A stretch of DNA of 64,000 nt, taken from contig CAVPZC010000001.1 of the NCBI GenBank assembly GCA_963710175.1, forward strand, positions 1,302,001 to 1,366,000. The letters run 5' to 3'. The translations under genes and the position numbers were made by a program. The notes beneath the pieces are model-generated. The model was given only the letters and a program-made list of their open reading frames with translations, was not told the origin of the DNA and did no database searches. This document shows, piece after piece, positions 8,525 to 16,196 of the stretch. The stretch comes from Phormidesmis sp963710175 (GTDB lineage: Bacteria > Cyanobacteriota > Cyanobacteriia > Phormidesmidales > Phormidesmidaceae). The stretch's first letter is position 1, and every line of letters starts with the position of its first letter.

Positions 8525-8781
8525 GCCTGATTCGCCTGCTGAAACCTCTCTAAGATGCCATTAACAAACGTTTCGCCATCGACTGGAGGAGTCTGGTCAG
8601 AAGCTTCGATGGCCGCGTCAATTTTTACTCGAACATCATCAACCCATTCAGCTTCAGAGCGCTCGTATTCATCCAACAGACGAAAGGCGATCTCTAACAT
8701 TTCTTCAGCAGATTGATATCGTCCAATCTGAAGTTTGGTCTGCACAAAACGTTCTTGCTCAGAAGTGAGGCTAATATTCAC
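8521..8781 (-). CDS. ParD-like antitoxin
   Basis: 86 aa. The N terminus (NISLTSEQERFVQTKLQIGRY) has the ribbon-helix-helix pattern of ParD/CopG antitoxins and the acidic C terminus would wrap the toxin. It is the first gene of a two-gene unit with the ParE-like gene, overlapping it by 4 bp, the usual antitoxin-toxin arrangement with autorepression. Confidence 0.8.
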   Translation of the reverse strand: MNISLTSEQERFVQTKLQIGRYQSAEEMLEIAFRLLDEYERSEAEWVDDVRVKIDAAIEASDQTPPVDGETFVNGILERFQQANQA

Positions 8782-8908
8782 AGCAATCCTCTATCTAAAC
8801 TGTCTATCCACTATTTTAAGTCAAACCTCAGGCGTTCCTGCTCTCGAAGGTGAGGGTTCCGGTCTAATTTCTCGAAAACAGCATAGAAAGTATCGCTTCA
8901 GCAAGGCG

Positions 8909-9295
8909 TTAGCGGGCGATCGCATACTGTTGCAACCATTCTATAAAAGCTTCGCGGCCCGTTTCACCTGATGCAGTTTTCAAGACAACGTTCTCTTGTT
9001 CATCTACAGAAGCACTTATTTCTATCCCGTTCAAAACCAAAAAAGTCTCTAATGCAGCGTGTCCTGCCCGCTTGTTTCCATCTATGAACGGATGATTCAT
9101 GATGATGGAAAACCCTAGAGCTGCTGCCTTCTCGATCAGATTTGCGTAGAGTTCTTCACCTGCGAACGTCATTTGAGGCTGCGCGATCGCCGATTCTAAT
9201 AAGCCAAAATCTCGAACGCCCAAGGTTCCACCAGATTGCGTAATGATTCTGCGATGCAGTTCCAATACTTCAATGAGCGTCAGGTAGCGTATCAT
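8909..9295 (-). CDS. doc: Doc/Fic-family toxin (death on curing)
   Basis: 128 aa, typical for Doc. The Fic motif HPFIDGNKRAGH lies at about residues 68-79, complete with catalytic His, the glycine turn and Asn-Lys-Arg. Doc proteins are kinases that phosphorylate elongation factor Tu; related Fic proteins AMPylate targets. The gene overlaps the preceding antitoxin by 4 bp. The module appears intact. Confidence 0.9.
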   Translation of the reverse strand: MIRYLTLIEVLELHRRIITQSGGTLGVRDFGLLESAIAQPQMTFAGEELYANLIEKAAALGFSIIMNHPFIDGNKRAGHAALETFLVLNGIEISASVDEQENVVLKTASGETGREAFIEWLQQYAIAR

Positions 9296-9489
9296 GCCAG
9301 ACGCTGGTACAGTTCAGTATTTTTCGTCAGCACATAGTCAGATGCATCAACGAAATCAGCTTTTTGAGTACTCAGCCAATTTTCTAGACTGGCGCGTAAG
9401 AGCACATCGAGCGGAATTCCGTACTGGTTTGCGAGGCTTTGTAATACCTGAAAATGATTGTCTGGGAGATCAATAGTGATCGAAGCCAT
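9292..9489 (-). CDS. Antitoxin partner of Doc
   Basis: 65 aa. The N terminus (M-A-S-I-T-I-D-L-P) has a short strand followed by helices, as in ribbon-helix-helix DNA-binding proteins. The C terminus ends Y-V-L-T-K-N-T-E-L-Y-Q-R-L-A, a tail I associate with antitoxins preceding doc genes in cyanobacteria. It is translationally coupled to doc (ATGA-type overlap). Confidence 0.78.
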   Translation of the reverse strand: MASITIDLPDNHFQVLQSLANQYGIPLDVLLRASLENWLSTQKADFVDASDYVLTKNTELYQRLA

Positions 9490-9759
9490 CGCTATTACCT
9501 TTGAAGGGGTTCTGCATCAAGTTTATCATTTTCACTTGGGGAACCCATCTGCTTTAGGACGGTGCCAAACGCTAGCCTACACTCCTCGACGTTACTGGGG
9601 TCACAAGCTGGAATGATGGAAGATCTCGCTGTTCCCTTATTAAGGGGCTACGTATATTGATTGTCTGCGATCGCTTCAAATTGCGCTTACCAAGATCTCT
9701 CGTCTTGTAACTCAGCCAGAAGAAGGGGGCCAGTAGCCGTTTTTTCAGTCCGTCCGCTC
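9490..9759. other. Intergenic region without a supported gene
   Basis: About 270 bp between two toxin-antitoxin modules. I see no intact gene, tRNA or clear terminator. A minus-strand frame is open for about 40 codons (around 9490-9620) but matches no family I know. Confidence 0.5.
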
Positions 9760-10140
9760 TTACGGAGTGTTGTGTAGGGAAATACTCAAAGGGGTATTTG
9801 AGGTTGGACTGGCCTGACCAGCGCTGGTAACAGTAGGTACCTGATTCTCATCTACGTCTACAAGTTCAATCCGTAGCTGTTTCCCCAGTACTGTAGCCGC
9901 ACGATCCATCGTTTTAAGCGTCACGGCAATATTCTCAGGATCGAGCAATCGATCCAGCGCTGAACGGCTCGTATTCATAGCATCTGCCATTGAAGCCTTG
10001 TTAAGACCCTGAATTTCCATTGCCTGAGCAATTTGCCAGGCCACAACACGCTTTAGAGACAATGCGCTCACTTCGGCTAAAATTCCGTCTTCTTCCAAAA
10101 AGCCGTCGAAAGAAGACCCAACATGAGTCCTATCCATCAT
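9760..10140 (-). CDS. HigA-like helix-turn-helix antitoxin
   Basis: 126 aa. A helix-turn-helix core lies around residues 35-75 (I-A-Q-A-M-E-I-Q-G-L-N-K-A-S-M-A-D-A-M then S-R-S-A-L-D-R-L-L), as in Xre/HigA antitoxins that follow HigB toxins. The Ser/Thr-rich C-terminal tail (residues 100-126) is unusual. It overlaps the upstream chimeric toxin gene by 4 bp (10137-10140), preserving the toxin-first HigBA order. Confidence 0.75.
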   Translation of the reverse strand: MMDRTHVGSSFDGFLEEDGILAEVSALSLKRVVAWQIAQAMEIQGLNKASMADAMNTSRSALDRLLDPENIAVTLKTMDRAATVLGKQLRIELVDVDENQVPTVTSAGQASPTSNTPLSISLHNTP

Positions 10141-10358
10141 TTTCCTGCCTCTAGCTTTTTCTTGCGCTTCAGTTCTGAATCAAGATCTTGCGTGGGTGTT
10201 TTCTGAGTTTTCTTAATGAATCCGTGCAACAACACCATATTCCCCTGGCAGATACAAAAGAGAACTCGTGCAATCGTTCGTTCCATCGTAGGGCGACGTT
10301 TAACACCTGTTGCACCGGGGAAATCAACCGTTATCATATCGCCTGGATTGCACCTCAC
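10137..10358 (-). pseudogene. Chimeric toxin remnant: PemK/MazF-like N terminus joined to HigB C terminus
   Basis: 73 aa. Residues 1-24 (N-P-G-D-M-I-T-V-D-F-P-G ... K-R-R-P) are the conserved beginning of PemK/MazF-like toxins. Residues 25-73 (I-A-R-V-L-F-C then M-V-L-L-H-G-F-I-K-K-T-Q-K-T-P) are the conserved end of HigB/Gp49-like toxins. Neither fold is complete. An in-frame deletion that fused two neighbouring toxin-antitoxin loci explains this: the antitoxin of the first lies upstream (10355-10579) and HigA of the second downstream. Both junctions keep 4-bp overlaps, so the fused ORF is still translatable. Confidence 0.72.
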
Positions 10359-10579
10359 TGAGCAATCTCCTTATCCTCAGGAAAAGCAGTTAGCGCATAC
10401 TGTAGAGAAAAGTCAGACAGGTCGAGTTGATCTTGCTCCATCCAGGTATCGCTATCATCCACAACAGACGTATTCACCTGAACCAAGCCATTGAGAATAA
10501 GAGTCGCCAGTTGTAAACGTTCAGTAGGTGATAGAGCAGATAGAACGTGATTATAAATTTCCTGAATTGCAGTTGGCAT
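10355..10579 (-). CDS. Antitoxin of a PemK/MazF-type module
   Basis: 74 aa. The N-terminal helices (L-S-P-T-E-R-L-Q-L-A-T-L-I-L-N) and the acidic C terminus (W-x-E-Q-D-x-L-D ... S-L-Q-Y-A) resemble small antitoxins found upstream of PemK-like toxins in cyanobacteria. It overlaps the chimeric toxin by 4 bp. Its own toxin is cut to about 24 residues, so it is probably an orphan antitoxin. Confidence 0.65.
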   Translation of the reverse strand: MPTAIQEIYNHVLSALSPTERLQLATLILNGLVQVNTSVVDDSDTWMEQDQLDLSDFSLQYALTAFPEDKEIAQ

Positions 10580-10620
10580 ATTTTACAGCTCTCCCTATTC
10601 CTAGATCCAGGATGGAGCAG

Positions 10621-12075
10621 TTAATCTGGCTTTTGCTCAAATGAGTTAAAAATTGCTTCCCGGATCACTTTCATGTCGCCATTAGAATAACTGATCCAGA
10701 AAGACTTAATCTTTTCCTCAATATCTTCAAAGCTTCCGTCTTCATAGTCCGCAGAATTAAGAACTGGTACCGTACAAAGCTGGTTAAATCCTGATGGGCT
10801 AACATTACATCTCTTAATCCCTGCTGCAGGGAGTCCTCTAAGCTTTTCACAAATCTTTTTCTTTACTTGAATGTCTCCAGGGCCAACAACCAGCTTTAGC
10901 TCCAACCTCTGTGGCTCATTCCAGAACTCAAAAAGTAAAATTCGCTTACTGCTTGTCCATCCAGAACATGTTTTTTGAAAAGCTAAACTGTCCCATTTTT
11001 TAGGGGCAAATCGAATCCATAGCTGAGTGCTGTCATCCCTTTCAAGATTCATAGACTCTGAGTATGCTTCTATAAGATTCCCTAGCATCTCTTCAATACT
11101 TGACCTGAAATCAGGTCGATGCTCATAAATCAGATCAATAGCTTGTCGGTGTTGTTTATATATCTGCCGACATAATTGTGCTATATCAGACTCGCTCATG
11201 ATGTGCCTCCGAATTAAATCGACATAATGACGTATCGAAACATAAATATCATCGCTGATATTTGATTTTTGCTTTTCACAGAGCTTTTCCAAGATGTCTG
11301 CAATACTTGCATAGCTCAGCGACAACCACAGAGAGTTGGAAGCAAAGTCACCTTCCTTTGTTAGGAAGATAAACATTCTTTGGCAGTTGGGAAACTCCTT
11401 TGCAACTACTGACTCATACTTATTAAGCTGGTTGAAGCCTTCTGAGGAATCAACTTTGTTCTCAATGACGCAAATGAAATGATTGCTCGGCGAATAAATA
11501 AGCAAATCAATATTTTTCCATTCGCGTCTCACTTCAGCATCGCTAAAGCTTGAGATGGCAATTTTCAATGATGCTGAAGATGAATCTTCTGCGTCGCGCA
11601 AAGCCTGCATCAGAAGCTTTTTTAAGAAGAGATCACCAAGGCGATGCTTTTCGGATGGACTTAACAAAAATTGAATAAAATTTGAATGCTTAATCTCTTG
11701 TCGAACCATTCCAACGGCTTCGAAGATATTGAATCTAGATATTTTCTGTTCTAACTCTTCCAAATTCCTGTTTTCGACAATAAATTTCTCAAGCGCTTCT
11801 CTTTTCTCTCTTTCTGAATGCTTTTGATAACCTTCTAGAGTGGGTTCAAAAGGCTTCCCAGATTTTTGAAGTCTCTTATTAATCTGAACGCTTAGATCTT
11901 GAAGCTGTTCCATCCACGGCAGAAGGCCAACACTTGCCTGCATTCTGAATTCTAGCAATCCATCTCCCCCGGTCAGCATTTCAAGGCGCTGGTATAGCCT
12001 TTCTACACTTTCAGAGCAATTTGATGAAATTCTGTGAACTTCTTGCGTTTCTTCATCCGTAAGCTTAAGTTGCAT
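10621..12075 (-). CDS. PD-(D/E)XK nuclease superfamily protein
   Basis: 484 aa from ATG 12075; an in-frame TTG at 12102 is possible but less likely. The nuclease signature is in the middle: R-x-E-W-K-N-I-D-L-L-I-Y (catalytic Asp), then C-V-I-E-N-K (E-x-K), then Q-L-x-K-Y-E. The N-terminal 100 residues are helical and charged. This architecture fits the PDDEXK_4 family often found in defence and accessory islands. No methyltransferase or other partner is adjacent. It is AT-richer than the flanking housekeeping genes, consistent with recent acquisition. Confidence 0.75.
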   Translation of the reverse strand: MQLKLTDEETQEVHRISSNCSESVERLYQRLEMLTGGDGLLEFRMQASVGLLPWMEQLQDLSVQINKRLQKSGKPFEPTLEGYQKHSEREKREALEKFIVENRNLEELEQKISRFNIFEAVGMVRQEIKHSNFIQFLLSPSEKHRLGDLFLKKLLMQALRDAEDSSSASLKIAISSFSDAEVRREWKNIDLLIYSPSNHFICVIENKVDSSEGFNQLNKYESVVAKEFPNCQRMFIFLTKEGDFASNSLWLSLSYASIADILEKLCEKQKSNISDDIYVSIRHYVDLIRRHIMSESDIAQLCRQIYKQHRQAIDLIYEHRPDFRSSIEEMLGNLIEAYSESMNLERDDSTQLWIRFAPKKWDSLAFQKTCSGWTSSKRILLFEFWNEPQRLELKLVVGPGDIQVKKKICEKLRGLPAAGIKRCNVSPSGFNQLCTVPVLNSADYEDGSFEDIEEKIKSFWISYSNGDMKVIREAIFNSFEQKPD

Positions 12076-12221
12076 ATCAATAACATATCTGAACAGTAGC
12101 AAGTATGCCGAGGAAAAGTAAGCAGCCAGTAATTATTGACTGAGCGAAAATATCTTTACCTAGTCACACTTTCAAGGTAGGTTCGTCTGTGAGCTAGAGA
12201 TTTTATGTTCGCGCGAGTCCC

Positions 12222-12497
12222 TTATGACATCACCTCAGGTTCTGATAGTCTTCCCTCCAGTGGTTCATACTCATCTTCCAATAACCAAAGTTGTGCCTCG
12301 TCATAAGTACCAAAGTGGTTAATGAGTTTGTACTGCTCAGCGGGATCGATGACGTAGCAACCTCCTGACTTATCACCTAGCAATAGTAAAACGTAGGGCG
12401 GCGACTGCAGTGGGTCTATCCATACTTCGAGAAAGTGCCAATTATTCTTGGCTGGGTCGAGTACGGGGGATGGGGTGGTATCGATTGTCTGCGTCAA
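12222..12497 (-). CDS. Hypothetical protein (91 aa)
   Basis: 91 aa starting at TTG 12497. The sequence has an aromatic and acidic character (W-H-F-L-E-V-W-I-D-P, then a Y-V-L-L-L-L-G-D core, then an acidic tail). It looks like a small soluble alpha/beta protein. I do not recognise a family. Its first 18 codons overlap, in another frame, a coding remnant that ends at 12442. Confidence 0.5.
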   Translation of the reverse strand: MTQTIDTTPSPVLDPAKNNWHFLEVWIDPLQSPPYVLLLLGDKSGGCYVIDPAEQYKLINHFGTYDEAQLWLLEDEYEPLEGRLSEPEVMS

Positions 12498-12658
12498 TTT
12501 TCACCTCACCATAGAATAAACTAAGCGTCGAGCCATCGGGACTAATCCGAACGCCGATTGCTTCTGTGAAAAAAGCCCGTAGCGATCATACCCTCTGGCA
12601 AATCCTGTGTAGTTGCCTCTTTCAATAATAACTTTTGATTAATTCGCTTATATGAGAG
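12442..12658 (-). pseudogene. Coding remnant with a T6 frame break
   Basis: On the minus strand an open stretch reads E-A-T-T-Q-D-L-P-E-G-M-I-A-T-G-F-F up to a six-T run (12569-12574). With one T fewer it continues T-E-A-I-G-V-R-I-S-P-D-G-S-T-L-S-L-F-Y-G-E-V and stops at 12442. The continuation across the break looks like protein rather than noise, but I cannot name the family. No start codon is evident; a TGA lies just upstream at 12659-12661. Confidence 0.3.
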
Positions 12659-12756
12659 TCATGTTGATTCAGTTTTCGTACCCTAGCTGACTGCTTTTGC
12701 CCTGCCTTAAACCTTCAAAATGAGTTTTTTCACCACTGAGTACCCTGACATGGAGC

Positions 12757-14082
12757 TTATACAATGCTGAGAGGCATCAACTCACATTTTTTACTACATG
12801 CAAAACCCCCATTCAAGCTTTTTATAGCGAATTGCGGCTCCAAAGAGTCCAACTGGAGTTTCTCAAAGTCATACCTCAACACCTGTAGCCGTAGAGAGGT
12901 TATTTCCTCGGAATGGCCATTAACCGGATTGTTTCTTTCGGTTAAGCCACGAAGTTCTACGCTACTTACGAAGTAAATTACTCTAAACGTTTCGTAAATT
13001 AGGCGCAAAGCTAGCCCCGTGCAGACATTTGAATAGATTTGGTATCTATCCTTTTGTGACATTTCTCTCTCAGATAACTTGCCGGTTTTTGTTAGTCTCA
13101 ACCTTTGCTCCGGTACCACGTCTAAATCCGGCATTTTCATTAAAAGTCTGACTGTACTGCCATCAACGAATCTAACGTCGAAGACGAGGGGAACCGGCAA
13201 ATTTTCATTAGAGAGTTCGACTCTGAGCAGTTCTGCCAATGGCTCTGCGTCATCTGAGCCCACAGAATTTCTCAAGCGCTTGCGGCATTGTTCTTCTTGA
13301 TTCCAAATCTTCTCTCTTTCTCGCTCAGACTTAGCGTGTTCTGATTGCTCTGCCTCAATCTTTTTTAAGTATTGCTGATATTCGTTTTCCCTGTGCTGTT
13401 TGAACTTCTCAGCTTCTTCCTGGAGCCTCTCTAGCAAGCACTTATCGCACAACCGATCAAATCTACCCTGCTCAAAAGCGTAGCCTATTCCTGCCAAAGT
13501 CAGAAGAGATAGAAAGAACCCAAAACTGTGAAAAACAAGGATGAAGCTTAAACCTGTAAGAAAGTACGTGATATAAAACTTGGCTTGTTTATGACTCCTT
13601 ATTTCCTGTCTCAAAGCGGCCTTAGAAAAACTGGGTTCCGGTTCTACAAACTCATCAGGTGTATAAGTTTTATATTTGTATTCGCCCATAGGGGAAGTGA
13701 ACTCCTCCCAGTTAAAAGGTTGCTTCTCTCGGTCTCTTAATATACTTGACAAAGATTCGACTTTGCCCTGAAATACTAAATATTTTTCCTCAGCCTCCTG
13801 TAGAGCCTTTTGCTTTTCTTCTTCTTTCTGCTGATTCAGGAGATCCTTGTGGACTGATCTATTATCAGCTTGGGAAGAACTAATCCTTTGTTTCTCGCCA
13901 GTAGAAGTCTGAGTGACATAGCTAATTCCTGTTCCAGGAACGGTACAAGTAGACCGAATTCCTCGGCTGCTGATATTAGTGGTTGCACCTCGTCCTCCGA
14001 TAGATAGACTACCCCCACTTTTGCTCAGGTTAAGTTTTACCCCAGGAGCTATTTTGACCGACTTCCTGAATCTGAACCCCAC
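12757..14082 (-). CDS. DUF4236 domain membrane protein
   Basis: 441 aa. The first 60 residues (G-F-R-F-R-K-S-V-K-I-A-P-G-V-K-L-N ... S-x-R-G-I-R-S-T ... P-G-T-G-I-S-Y) are the DUF4236 motif, predicted to be a beta-rich domain. A coiled-coil segment follows (85-130). A pair of hydrophobic helices sits around residues 168-202. A second long coiled coil (215-270) precedes a C-terminal region of unknown type. Function is unknown; such proteins often occur in accessory islands. Confidence 0.75.
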   Translation of the reverse strand: MGFRFRKSVKIAPGVKLNLSKSGGSLSIGGRGATTNISSRGIRSTCTVPGTGISYVTQTSTGEKQRISSSQADNRSVHKDLLNQQKEEEKQKALQEAEEKYLVFQGKVESLSSILRDREKQPFNWEEFTSPMGEYKYKTYTPDEFVEPEPSFSKAALRQEIRSHKQAKFYITYFLTGLSFILVFHSFGFFLSLLTLAGIGYAFEQGRFDRLCDKCLLERLQEEAEKFKQHRENEYQQYLKKIEAEQSEHAKSEREREKIWNQEEQCRKRLRNSVGSDDAEPLAELLRVELSNENLPVPLVFDVRFVDGSTVRLLMKMPDLDVVPEQRLRLTKTGKLSEREMSQKDRYQIYSNVCTGLALRLIYETFRVIYFVSSVELRGLTERNNPVNGHSEEITSLRLQVLRYDFEKLQLDSLEPQFAIKSLNGGFACSKKCELMPLSIV

Positions 14083-14186
14083 GTAGATACCATTCGCAAC
14101 AGCACATTTTCAGTTTTCCCTAAATCGATTATTCTTTCGACTCCTTTTTAGAAGTGTCATGGGATTGAATGGCTCTGCCTAACACA

Positions 14187-14218
14187 AAAGCTCCTCAATC
14201 AATAGACTGAGGAGCTTT
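14187..14218 (-). terminator. Rho-independent terminator of rpsD
   Basis: Perfect 11-bp stem AAAGCTCCTCA (14187-14197) with TGAGGAGCTTT (14208-14218) and a 10-nt loop, about 45 bp beyond the rpsD stop codon on the minus strand. Confidence 0.8.
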
Positions 14219-14262
14219 CGAGCAAAAACAAGAATCCGTATCAGGTATATACGAGCCTGGCG

Positions 14263-14871
14263 TTAAGCCTGACGTGAGTAGTACTCAACGACCAGCAGCT
14301 CATTGATATTCAGCGCAATCCATTCGCGCTCAATCACGCCATTGACCTTTGCTTCCATTTTGCCTTTGTCAAATTCCAGGTGAGCGGGAATGTTGGCCAA
14401 ACCTGGAAACTCCAAGTTCGCCTCTACAAGCTTGCGGGAAGCTTCTTTGTTGCGTACCCCGATTACATCACCCGGACGACATTGGTAGCTCGGAATGCTC
14501 ACTACCCGGCCATTGACCGTAAGATGCCCGTGATTGACCACCTGCCGCGCCGCTGGAATGGTTGGCCCCATGCCCAAACGAAACGCCGTATTGTCCAGCC
14601 GCATCTCTAGCTGCTGTAAAATCACCTGTCCGGTAGAACCTCCGGCCCGACGTGCTTTTTTCACGTAGCGGAGGAGCTGGCGCTCGGTAACACCATAGTT
14701 GTAACGAAGCTTTTGCTTCTCTTCTAGACGAATGCCGTACTCAGACTTCTTTTTACGAGCCTGACCGTGCTGTCCAGGGGGATACGCTTTCCGAGCCGAT
14801 TTGCGGGTTAAACCCGGCAGGTCGCCCAAGCGGCGCACCACTCTCAGGCGAGGACCTCTATATCGAGACAT
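14263..14871 (-). CDS. rpsD: 30S ribosomal protein S4
   Basis: 202 aa, full length. It begins S-R-Y-R-G-P-R-L-R-V-V-R-R-L-G, the standard bacterial/chloroplast S4 start, and contains the S4 RNA-binding domain (residues about 90-150, including L-E-M-R-L-D-N and N-H-G-H-L-T-V-N-G-R). It binds 16S rRNA and nucleates 30S assembly. As in many cyanobacteria it is a stand-alone gene with its own terminator, not part of the alpha operon. Confidence 0.98.
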   Translation of the reverse strand: MSRYRGPRLRVVRRLGDLPGLTRKSARKAYPPGQHGQARKKKSEYGIRLEEKQKLRYNYGVTERQLLRYVKKARRAGGSTGQVILQQLEMRLDNTAFRLGMGPTIPAARQVVNHGHLTVNGRVVSIPSYQCRPGDVIGVRNKEASRKLVEANLEFPGLANIPAHLEFDKGKMEAKVNGVIEREWIALNINELLVVEYYSRQA

Positions 14872-14984
14872 TTTTTCTCCAAATAACTAATTGCAGACTC
14901 AATATTGTACCTTATGCCGCTCTGGAGGGCCATAGGCTCACTCAAAATTCTAAGGATGAAGAGTTTTAGCATCGACCGCTGCTG

Positions 14985-15926
14985 CTAAGCTAGCTTGAGC
15001 TTTGAAATGGGAGAAGCACTCTGCTGTTTTCTGACTCGAATGGCTTGCTGAAGGAGTTTCCAGGCGGCAGGAGACAAGGCTGCTGGGAACCCAAGGGCGG
15101 CGCTGGTCGCTGGCTGCTTTTGCTTGAGCGCCACGATCGCCCAGTGCAGATGCAGGTATTGGTCAATGGTAGAAAGTTTGGGCAACTTGGCCTGATACTT
15201 AGCGTCAATCCGCTTGTAGATACGCTGCTTGATCAACATATTCGTTTCTAAGCGGCGCGATAGGGCAATCTTCTGGTCGTAGCCGCCGGGCCAAACGGTG
15301 CGATAGGCCAAACACTGATTAATAAACAGCGCGTCGCCATGCTCAGCCACGCGAATCCAGGAGTCGACATCGTCGCAGCTTGTCATGGTGAGATCCCAGC
15401 CGCCCGACTTGAGAAAGGCATCTCGCCGCACCGCCACCTGAATGGGTGTGCCAAACGGCACCACTTCTAGCAACATGCCGTAGTGAATATCGGCCTGAGG
15501 AATGTAAAAAACTTCGCCAGGGCCAGTGCTGGGCGTGCGGCTGAGTTCTTTTTCTTCGGTATCAACCTGGGCCGCCTGACAGGAGCAGATCACTGCTGCG
15601 GGCCGCAGACTGATTGCTTCAGCCATTTTTTCTATGCAGTTGGTTGCTAAATAGTCGTCGTCATCTACCAGCTTGATCCATTCGCCGCTGGCCGCTTCTA
15701 CCCCAGCATTTACAGCGCCCGCATGGTTGGTATTGGTCTGGTTGCGCACGTATGTGACGCGATCGCCCAGCGACTCCACATAGGCAGATGTGCCATCCGT
15801 CGAGGCGTTGTCTACCACAATCACCTGAGCGGGCACTGTCTGATCGAAAGCAGACTGCACCGCCCGCTTGAGTAAATCGAGCCGGTTGTAAGTGGTAATT
15901 ACAATGCTAAAAGGCACCGTCGCCAT
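14985..15926 (-). CDS. Family 2 glycosyltransferase
   Basis: 313 aa. The N terminus (F-S-I-V-I-T-T-Y-N-R-L-D-L-L-K-R-A-V-Q-S) and V-V-D-N-A-S-T-D-G-T are the GT2 nucleotide-sugar-binding half. V-D-D-D-D-Y-L near residue 88 supplies the metal-binding Asp motif. D-D-V-D-S-W near residue 185 is a plausible catalytic region. The enzyme is probably cytoplasmic or membrane-associated and acts in surface polysaccharide or glycan synthesis; sugar and acceptor are unknown. No other glycan genes are adjacent. Confidence 0.87.
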   Translation of the reverse strand: MATVPFSIVITTYNRLDLLKRAVQSAFDQTVPAQVIVVDNASTDGTSAYVESLGDRVTYVRNQTNTNHAGAVNAGVEAASGEWIKLVDDDDYLATNCIEKMAEAISLRPAAVICSCQAAQVDTEEKELSRTPSTGPGEVFYIPQADIHYGMLLEVVPFGTPIQVAVRRDAFLKSGGWDLTMTSCDDVDSWIRVAEHGDALFINQCLAYRTVWPGGYDQKIALSRRLETNMLIKQRIYKRIDAKYQAKLPKLSTIDQYLHLHWAIVALKQKQPATSAALGFPAALSPAAWKLLQQAIRVRKQQSASPISKLKLA

Positions 15927-16196
15927 TGCTTAGCACTCCATAAATATAGAAAAATCTAAGACGAGTCTCTGCGCTCCTCTTTATAAATGTAATCCCTTTC
16001 TGATTGGGAACCGACTGCCTCGGCTGACGCGATCGCTCAGGATATTTGAAACGATGAAGTCTGAGTGAATTCTCTGAAGTTTTATTGAGAGCCTCAGGAG
16101 ATGCATCTTTTGCCAGTCAGTTACAGGGCCATAAGGTTAGACTATTTTGAAAGCGCTCATGTTTTTTGCCCTCTTTAGGTTTGCACTCTCATAGTG

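Noticed and set aside
8800..8908. Possible second ParE remnant between parD and doc
   Set aside because: A short stretch resembles the 3' end of the ParE gene, but the match is about 20 bp and translation is not convincing.
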